DNA of 6,003 bases from an uncultured Alphaproteobacteria bacterium (GTDB lineage: Bacteria; Pseudomonadota; Alphaproteobacteria; CAAHEQ01; UBA3637): positions 1 through 6,003 of the forward strand of contig CALARE010000078.1 of the NCBI GenBank assembly GCA_937888725.1, in the 5' to 3' direction. The translations under genes were made by a program, and so were the position numbers. Shown here piece by piece: positions 1 through 4,636 of this stretch. The notes below the pieces were generated by a model. That model searched no databases, was not told where the DNA came from, and saw only the letters and a program-made list of their open reading frames with translations. Each line of letters starts with the position of its first letter. Positions within the stretch are counted from its first letter, which is position 1.

Positions 1-2
1 GC

Positions 3-53
3 GTACCCGAAGGAGATAATGTTGCTTTAGATACCTCTTACAACGCTTTTTAA
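3..53 (+). CDS. Possible C-terminal tail of a gene entering from the left edge
   Basis: One + strand frame is open from the left edge and gives 16 residues (VPEGDNVALDTSYNAF) before a TAA at 51-53. The codons look plausible for this genome, but the stretch is too short to identify a family. The terminal Phe alone is not enough to call an outer-membrane protein. If real, the gene converges on the ankyrin gene, leaving about 105 bases between the two stops. The other frames here stop quickly. An equally short minus-strand opening from the ATG near 57 also runs off the edge, so the assignment is weak. Confidence 0.25.
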   Translation, partial: VPEGDNVALDTSYNAF

Positions 54-158
54 ACATACAGGCGGTCGGGCTCCTTTATAGTATGGAGCACTTGCGTGTG
101 TCTAGGGGCAATTTGCTGTGTTCAAGTATGCCTTCGCTCTTAAGACAACAGGTCTTTC
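54..158. other. Unassigned intergenic segment with elevated G+C and small hairpins
   Basis: No convincing reading frame covers this stretch. By my count 49 of the 98 bases from 61 to 158 are G or C, against roughly a quarter to 40% in samples of the flanking LRR genes. Small inverted repeats are visible: GCTCC (70-74) with GGAGC (85-89), ACTTG (90-94) with CAAGT (123-127), and AAGAC (142-146) with GTCTT (152-156). None is followed by a convincing T-tract on either strand, so I do not call a terminator. A structured RNA is possible, but no family is recognised with confidence. Confidence 0.35.
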
Positions 159-899
159 CTACTCCCTTGTGAGGTGCTCTCTTACCAAGTCAAGAGGAAT
201 GGGATTTCTTTCCCCTTTTTGGATGACCTTAAAATTTCTACATCCCATCGGGCGGTATGTGTAATCGCATTTTTCCTCTGCCCATTCAAGGATATCCTTT
301 AATTCTGATGTATCGCAATAAGGCATCTTATTCCCTCTTTCAATACACGCATTCAAACATCTAAATGCTGACAACGCCTTTTTAGGCTCACGTATATCCG
401 ATATCACATTAATCAATAACTCAACAGGTGTCCGCCCATAAGTGCTTTTATATTCGAGCAACGCCCCTTCGCAAATAAGGAAAATCGCCACGTCAAAGTG
501 CTTGTTTTTAATCGCAGCATGCAACGGCATATCCTTGTTGGACGGCACATCAAGAAAAGCACCTTTATTCGCCATATACATCACCGAGTTTAAATGCCCA
601 TTTTTAGATGCCAAATAAAGTGGTGTTTCACCTTGATAATTGCGGTCAAGACGCCAGTCATATCCCGCCTCCTCAAACGTTTTCATCACCGCAACTTGAC
701 CCGCAGCTGCCGCCTTTGCAAAGGGTGTATCGCCCGCAAAATTGCTCAACCCAAGTCGTGCATGATTGGCAATTAACCCTTTAACCAATTCAATATCCCC
801 AGCTTCTGCCGCCCAATGGAGTAATGTATTACCCCCAGCATCTTGCCGATCCACATCAGCTATTTTTAAAATAAAATCATGTTTATTTTTTGTCATCAT
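159..899 (-). CDS. Ankyrin-repeat protein
   Basis: This 246-residue protein is an ankyrin solenoid. Repeats with the usual TPLH/GH signatures start near residues 22 (GGNTLLHWAAEAGDIELV), 55 (GDTPFAKAAAAGQ), 89 (GETPLYLASKNGH) and 121 (MPLHAAIKNKHFDVA). A degenerate fifth begins at about 155 (GRTPVELL). The last 80 or so residues are charged, are not obviously repetitive, and contain several Cys. There is no signal peptide or membrane segment, so it is probably cytoplasmic or delivered by a route not visible here. Ankyrin repeats bind proteins; the partner is unknown. Two ATGs lie in tandem: AGAAGG (902-907) is only 2 bases from the first (899) but 5 from the second (896), so the true product may start at Met2. 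The gene follows the LRR gene by 16 bases on the same strand and is probably co-transcribed with it. Its middle looks more G+C-rich than the LRR genes. The family call is firm; the role is unknown. Confidence 0.88.
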   Translation of the reverse strand: MMTKNKHDFILKIADVDRQDAGGNTLLHWAAEAGDIELVKGLIANHARLGLSNFAGDTPFAKAAAAGQVAVMKTFEEAGYDWRLDRNYQGETPLYLASKNGHLNSVMYMANKGAFLDVPSNKDMPLHAAIKNKHFDVAIFLICEGALLEYKSTYGRTPVELLINVISDIREPKKALSAFRCLNACIERGNKMPYCDTSELKDILEWAEEKCDYTYRPMGCRNFKVIQKGERNPIPLDLVREHLTRE

Positions 900-901
900 A
901 A

Positions 902-907
902 CCTTCT
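902..907 (-). promoter_or_regulatory. Ribosome binding site of the ankyrin gene
   Basis: The minus strand reads AGAAGG just upstream of two adjacent ATG codons. The spacing is 2 bases to the ATG at 899 and 5 bases to the ATG at 896, which favours the second as the main start. The site lies in the 16-base gap after the LRR gene stop, as expected for a downstream gene of a polycistronic message. Confidence 0.6.
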
Positions 908-915
908 TTTAGCTA

Positions 916-2415
916 TTATTCATTTGTTTTAATTTTTTGATATCCGAGAAAAGAACTGAAAAAAGAGCTTTTTTTCACTAGGGAAACCTTCGGTGCGAAA
1001 ATGTCTTTTATCTTTTCAAACCGTGAATTTTCAGGTACGTTTTCAAGCTCTGGGAAATAGGCCCGTTTAACAGGATAATAGGGATTACCAAACGCATTCC
1101 CCATCTTTTTGCATGAGGGCAAATAAAGTTCATCAATCTGATACCCTGAGAAACAACAATATCCCATTTCTTCCAACAAGGGGAGTGATAATACATCAAA
1201 AAAACCCAATTGACGCATGGTGGTGTAAGAATGAAAACACATATCCCCTATCTTTTTAATCTGAGGCATAAAAACAGTATCCAAAACAGATGAACCAATG
1301 CACCCTTCCTTCATCTCTGACAAATTTTCAAAAATAAAACTTTTAAGACGTTCCGCTCTTGAAAAACTGTTGCGACCAAGTTCTTGCACATGGGGTGCAT
1401 GCACCACCTCAATATTTGTGTCATACGATAAAAAGCAAGGTGGAATCATCCGTGTTGTTGGTAAATAAAGGCTTTTGAGTAAATTGTTTTTCACCCGCAT
1501 TAAACAATGCCCACCCCCAAATAACGCCCAAGCATTGCGTCCTTCTTTAAAAAGATGCAAACGATTTGCCTGTTTGAGTTCGTTTGTCATAACTTTGGCA
1601 AATGAATCACAAATCTTTAATGGGTTTAAAACCTTTCTTTCTTTTAAATCAACAACAAAACGATCAACCATCAATTGATAATCTTTATTTAAAATGTTAA
1701 TTTTGCCATCTTCAACAAAATAGTTACTTGAAAAATAGACATTATCTCGTGCATAATCATACTCAATAATTTGCCCATTTAAATAAATATACCCCTCGGG
1801 CAAAGGCCTCTGAGAAGCTGAAAAATCCACTTTAAAATGGTGTTTTAATGCACATGACAACCCCATAATAATGTTATCAGGATTCGAATGAAAGGTATTA
1901 TCTGCAAATTCAACCGTATGATTATAACGGTTGGTGATTTTAATAAATCCGCCCCGTTTTAAAATTTGAATCGAAATCACCGATGAACCATATTCATCCT
2001 CTCGCTTAGGATGGGTAAAGTCTGATCGCCTTAATTGCTCTGCCCCCTCTTTAACACAATGAATAATAAAATATCGTTGATATCTGTCCCCCTCATCAAA
2101 TGTGCAAAGCCCCTCCCCCTTGGCAAAATATTTTTGAATACTCATTTGTTTTTGATGTGTGTCAACTAAAAAGGCACGATAACCCGCCTGTTTTAATAAT
2201 GTAAAGGGATTTTGAGGATTTTCAACCTCACAAATGGTAACATTTTTGAGCATGCACAAAAAATCAAGCAAAGGTTCAGCGTCCCTGCCCGCATATTTTA
2301 AAATATGAGGCAACCCCTCAATTTCAAATATTGAGCTGTCAAATTTACGCAACATTTGTGCAAAATGTTCCCCATTTTGCTTTTTGATAATCTCATAAAC
2401 CGACTTGTGACCCAT
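916..2415 (-). CDS. Leucine-rich repeat (LRR_5/BspA-like) protein with conserved N-terminal module, copy A
   Basis: The protein has 499 residues and no signal peptide. Residues 1-100 begin with KSVYEIIKKQNGE and include YAGRDAEP (41-48). Residues 104-186 form the block shared with the other two copies: IIHCVKEGAE, REDEYG, SVISIQI, NRYNHTV (162-168) and DNTFHSNPDNIIMGL. A middle region (about 205-265) has DNVYF and the hydrophobic VDRFVVDLK. From about residue 314 to 475 there are roughly eight irregular 21-23-residue units of the type LxxLxxPxLxxIGxxxF, typical of BspA-like LRRs, which bind proteins or surfaces. A short basic tail follows. The start is well supported: an in-frame TGA immediately precedes the ATG, a weak AAGAG lies 8 bases upstream, and the N terminus aligns with copy B. 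It is transcribed from a consensus promoter about 30 bases upstream and is probably followed by the ankyrin gene. The molecular function of the N-terminal module is not recognised. Confidence 0.88.
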   Translation of the reverse strand: MGHKSVYEIIKKQNGEHFAQMLRKFDSSIFEIEGLPHILKYAGRDAEPLLDFLCMLKNVTICEVENPQNPFTLLKQAGYRAFLVDTHQKQMSIQKYFAKGEGLCTFDEGDRYQRYFIIHCVKEGAEQLRRSDFTHPKREDEYGSSVISIQILKRGGFIKITNRYNHTVEFADNTFHSNPDNIIMGLSCALKHHFKVDFSASQRPLPEGYIYLNGQIIEYDYARDNVYFSSNYFVEDGKINILNKDYQLMVDRFVVDLKERKVLNPLKICDSFAKVMTNELKQANRLHLFKEGRNAWALFGGGHCLMRVKNNLLKSLYLPTTRMIPPCFLSYDTNIEVVHAPHVQELGRNSFSRAERLKSFIFENLSEMKEGCIGSSVLDTVFMPQIKKIGDMCFHSYTTMRQLGFFDVLSLPLLEEMGYCCFSGYQIDELYLPSCKKMGNAFGNPYYPVKRAYFPELENVPENSRFEKIKDIFAPKVSLVKKSSFFSSFLGYQKIKTNE

Positions 2416-2447
2416 TCACGATACTCTTTTGTAAAAAAAATTGCCTC

Positions 2448-2476
2448 ATTATAACAATCACCCGTTATTTTGTCAA
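2448..2476 (-). promoter_or_regulatory. Consensus sigma-70 type promoter for copy A and the ankyrin gene
   Basis: The minus strand carries a perfect -35 TTGACA (2471-2476), a 17-base spacer, and a perfect -10 TATAAT (2448-2453). The expected transcription start is near 2441, giving a leader of about 25 bases before the ATG at 2415. No second promoter is evident before the ankyrin gene, so this one probably drives both genes. Such a full match suggests strong transcription unless it is repressed. Confidence 0.85.
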
Positions 2477-2508
2477 ACGATTTATAAAATATTTTATATC
2501 CAAAATTT

Positions 2509-2531
2509 AAAAAAAGTGTCACACTTGTTTT
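2509..2531. repeat. Inverted repeat, possible operator, in the divergent intergenic region
   Basis: AAGTGT and ACACTT flank a central C at 2520, giving six perfect pairs. After one mismatch the symmetry continues through four A/T pairs on each side. The element lies between the start of copy A and that of the DUF2147 gene, about 32 bases upstream of the copy A -35 box and about 55 bases before the DUF2147 ATG. Its position suits a regulator site. The A/T-rich flanks also allow a hairpin with T-runs on the + strand, so an RNA role is possible. No known operator is recognised. Confidence 0.45.
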
Positions 2532-2541
2532 TGTTTTTTTC

Positions 2542-2549
2542 TATATGAT
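2542..2549 (+). promoter_or_regulatory. Possible -10 element of the DUF2147 gene
   Basis: The sequence TATATGAT contains a -10-like TATGAT at 2544-2549, about 39 bases upstream of the ATG. No good -35 sits at the right distance: the hexamer 17 bases upstream is ACACTT, which is part of the inverted repeat. If this is the promoter it is weak, or it depends on an activator or the repeat. Confidence 0.3.
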
Positions 2550-2574
2550 GATTTTTTGTAAAACTGATATGAAT

Positions 2575-2580
2575 AAGGAG
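2575..2580 (+). promoter_or_regulatory. Ribosome binding site of the DUF2147 gene
   Basis: A perfect AAGGAG lies 7 bases before the ATG at 2588. It fixes this start, which is also the one that gives a complete signal peptide. Confidence 0.8.
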
Positions 2581-2587
2581 ATGATAA

Positions 2588-3001
2588 ATGAAAAAATTAT
2601 ATCTTTTTTTAATGATGCTTTTTCTGTCCCTCCCTGCTTTTGCAAACGAGGTTACTGGCTTTTGGACAACCATTGATGATGAAACAAAAAAAGCCAAAAG
2701 TGTGGTTGAAATTTATGAAAAAGAAGGGAAAATCTTTGGCAAAGTGGTTGAAATTTTTGGTGATAAAGAGGCAAAAGCAGCCATTACGGGGGCGCCCAAA
2801 ATCTTGGGTCTTGAAATTATCAAAAATATGGAGAAAAAAGGCTCAAAATACAAAAATGGGACCATTTTAGACCCGAAAAAAGGGAAAACCTATGCTTGTG
2901 AAATCTGGCGTGAGGGGGAAAATTTAATCGTTCGGGGGAAAATTGCCTTTTTAGGGCGAAACCAAACATGGCATAAAAACACTTCTTTTAAAGCCAAATA
3001 A
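2588..3001 (+). CDS. DUF2147 family secreted protein
   Basis: The 137-residue precursor has a clear signal peptide: MKK, a hydrophobic core (residues 4-15), and an AFA cleavage site, giving a mature protein from Asn20. The rest fits the DUF2147 pattern: VTGFWTT near the mature N terminus, KSVVEIYEKEGKIFGKVVEI, a GLEIIKNM segment (about 75-82), NGTILDPKKGKTYACEIW (about 90-107), LIVRGKIAFLGRNQTWHK near the end. Family members are small periplasmic or secreted beta-rich proteins of unknown function, and the length is typical. The central part is more Lys-rich than I expect for the family. It is divergently transcribed from copy A and convergent with copy B, with its own ribosome binding site and terminator, so it is a single-gene unit. 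The family call is confident; no biochemical role can be given. Confidence 0.88.
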   Translation: MKKLYLFLMMLFLSLPAFANEVTGFWTTIDDETKKAKSVVEIYEKEGKIFGKVVEIFGDKEAKAAITGAPKILGLEIIKNMEKKGSKYKNGTILDPKKGKTYACEIWREGENLIVRGKIAFLGRNQTWHKNTSFKAK

Positions 3002-3014
3002 AGGGATTTTGGTT

Positions 3015-3075
3015 AAAAACAAGGGCACTTAATAAGCCTCTTTTTAAAATAAGACCTAACCAAGTGCCTTTTTTT
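3015..3075. terminator. Bidirectional intrinsic terminator between convergent genes
   Basis: AAGGGCACTT (3021-3030) pairs with AAGTGCCTTT (3062-3071) as a 10-pair stem with one G-U, enclosing a 31-base loop that can fold further. On the + strand it ends in seven Ts (3069-3075) and would terminate the DUF2147 gene. On the minus strand the same stem is followed by TTGTTTTT (complement of 3015-3022) and would terminate the LRR copy B transcript. The T-tract overlaps the first bases of the copy B stop codon at 3074-3076. Confidence 0.75.
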
Positions 3076-4636
3076 ATCGACCTTGGAACCAATCCGCCAT
3101 CCGTTCAAAAAAAGATATTTTTTTGAGCATTTGGTTTAAATTTGCATGATTATCAATCAGCTTTTTTCGTTTGGGATGATTTAAAAGAAAAACATTCTCC
3201 CTTCGATCAACGCCTAAATCACAATCTCGGGAAAGTGGAAATGATACATCCCATTTAGGGACGTAAAAACGCTTTAACATATCATTTGCATCAAGAACGC
3301 CTCGATTGATTTTTATTAAATTTGGAGCAGAAAAAATCGCCATTTCCCTCGCTCTGATAAAGACATCTGAAGCAATATGTGTTAAACAAGGGGCTATCAT
3401 TCTCTCCAATGGGACTTCCCTCATCGACATAACCCCTATTTCCTTCACCATTGGAATGTTTAAATATTTCAATTTTTTATTATACATTAAAAAATAATCA
3501 CCAATATTTTGAAGGCGTGGCAAGTATAAATATTTAATTTCCCTATTCCGCTCAAACGAATGGTCGCCCATATATCTTAAATTTGGGGCGAAGAACGTTT
3601 CAAGCGTTTCATTTCTATTTAAAAATCTTTTTGGCAAAGCCTCAGTTGTTGGCAAATATAGGTGCGTTAATTGGGATTCTTTGGTTCTTAAAATTTGAAC
3701 ACCATCGGCTAAAAGTGCTTTTTCGTTTTTAGAGATTTTTTTAACTTGCAAGGTTTTCCCTTCTAACTCTTTTTGAAGCACTTGAGCAAAAGAGTCGTCT
3801 TGACACTCGTATGAATCAAAAAAAGAGTCCAGGTCAACAGGTCCAATCACTAAATCTCTGACTTTTTTTGTTTTAAAATCCAAAAGAAAATGGTCAATTA
3901 ACAAAAAATTATCCTTGTTATAGTCATGAATATAACCATACGATGCAACAAACCCATCACCAAAATAAGAGTTATCTAATTCAAAATTATATTTAATCAG
4001 CTTGTTATCCCAAAAAATAAAATGAGGAGGCATTTTTTGATGAACAGAAAATGTGACATTAAATTCCTTTTGAAGAGCAAGGGTCAACCCATCAATAATG
4101 TTATCAGGATTTGAATTAAAGGTGTTGTCAGGGCAAGAAACCGTGTGATTATAGCGATTAAGAATTTTAATAAATCCACCTCTTTTTGCAATTTGAATAC
4201 TGATGACTGAGGTACCATATTCATCCTCACGTTCTGGATGGATAAAATCTGTGCGTTTTAATTTTTCAGCCCCCTCTTTAATGCAATGAATGATATAATA
4301 ATCTTTATACCTATTTTTATCTCGAAAGGTGCATAGTTTTTCTCGCTCTAAAAAATAAGGGGCAATTGAGTTTTGCTTTTTATATGTATCGGCATAAAAA
4401 GCGTTATACCCTGCTTTTTTGAGCAACTCATAAGGGGTTTGATTGCTATCTGCCAGTTGATGCCTTAATCTAAGTGAAGAAAGAATCTCTTTAATCGGTT
4501 CTGCATCCCTGCCCGCATATTTAAGACGTTCGACAATATCTGGAATTTCAAAAATCCCCTCGTCAAACGCTCTAATCGTTTTGGCAAACGTTTCGCCATT
4601 TTGTTTTTTAATCTGCTCATAAACGGATTTAAGCAT
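3074..4636 (-). CDS. Leucine-rich repeat (LRR_5/BspA-like) protein with conserved N-terminal module, copy B
   Basis: A 520-residue paralogue of copy A, without a signal peptide. The N terminus (KSVYEQIKKQNGE), YAGRDAEP (40-47) and LLKKAGYNAF (71-80) match copy A. The central block (102-184) holds IIHCIKEGAE, REDEYG, SVISIQI, NRYNHTV (160-166) and DNTFNSNPDNIIDGL. By hand count it is identical to copy A at 62 of 83 positions. Residues 220-260 contain DNSYFGDGF and LLIDHFLLDFK. Six LRR units of 21-22 residues start at about 323, 345, 367, 389, 410 and 432, each with a Pro at unit position 7, plus a half unit ending at VPKW. A basic, Phe/Trp-containing tail follows. The ATG overlaps the stop of the upstream paralogue (ATGCTTAA), and an AAGGAG (4650-4655) sits 13 bases upstream, longer than optimal, so translational coupling is likely. 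The start is supported by alignment with copy A. Function is unknown beyond probable binding through the LRRs. Confidence 0.88.
   Translation of the reverse strand: MLKSVYEQIKKQNGETFAKTIRAFDEGIFEIPDIVERLKYAGRDAEPIKEILSSLRLRHQLADSNQTPYELLKKAGYNAFYADTYKKQNSIAPYFLEREKLCTFRDKNRYKDYYIIHCIKEGAEKLKRTDFIHPEREDEYGTSVISIQIAKRGGFIKILNRYNHTVSCPDNTFNSNPDNIIDGLTLALQKEFNVTFSVHQKMPPHFIFWDNKLIKYNFELDNSYFGDGFVASYGYIHDYNKDNFLLIDHFLLDFKTKKVRDLVIGPVDLDSFFDSYECQDDSFAQVLQKELEGKTLQVKKISKNEKALLADGVQILRTKESQLTHLYLPTTEALPKRFLNRNETLETFFAPNLRYMGDHSFERNREIKYLYLPRLQNIGDYFLMYNKKLKYLNIPMVKEIGVMSMREVPLERMIAPCLTHIASDVFIRAREMAIFSAPNLIKINRGVLDANDMLKRFYVPKWDVSFPLSRDCDLGVDRRENVFLLNHPKRKKLIDNHANLNQMLKKISFFERMADWFQGR

Noticed and set aside
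10..30. AAGGAG followed by ATG on the + strand near the left edge
   Set aside because: The ATG at 19-21 is followed by only two codons before TAG, so it cannot start a gene.
3..53. tmRNA tag reading frame (DNVAL resembles part of some tags)
   Set aside because: The frame ends in NAF rather than an Ala-Ala degradation tag, and no tRNA-like acceptor half is visible. It is better treated as a possible protein tail.
594..776. 60-codon + strand frame
   Set aside because: It lies antisense inside the ankyrin repeats, which are clearly coding on the other strand, and has no recognisable protein features.
1008..1199. 63-codon minus-strand frame
   Set aside because: It is an out-of-frame reading within the LRR part of copy A and has no ribosome binding site.
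1475..1678. 67-codon + strand frame
   Set aside because: It is antisense to copy A, with low-complexity composition and no start signals.
2298..2522. 74-codon minus-strand frame over the start of copy A
   Set aside because: Its start lies upstream of the consensus promoter, and it overlaps the conserved N terminus of copy A out of frame.
2494..2697. 67-codon minus-strand frame
   Set aside because: It is antisense to the DUF2147 signal peptide and its ribosome binding site. It reflects AT-rich intergenic sequence.
2640..2870. 76-codon + strand frame
   Set aside because: It is an out-of-frame shadow of the DUF2147 gene with a biased Lys/Trp composition.
3306..3497. 63-codon + strand frame
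   Set aside because: It is antisense to the repeat region of copy B, with no supporting signals.
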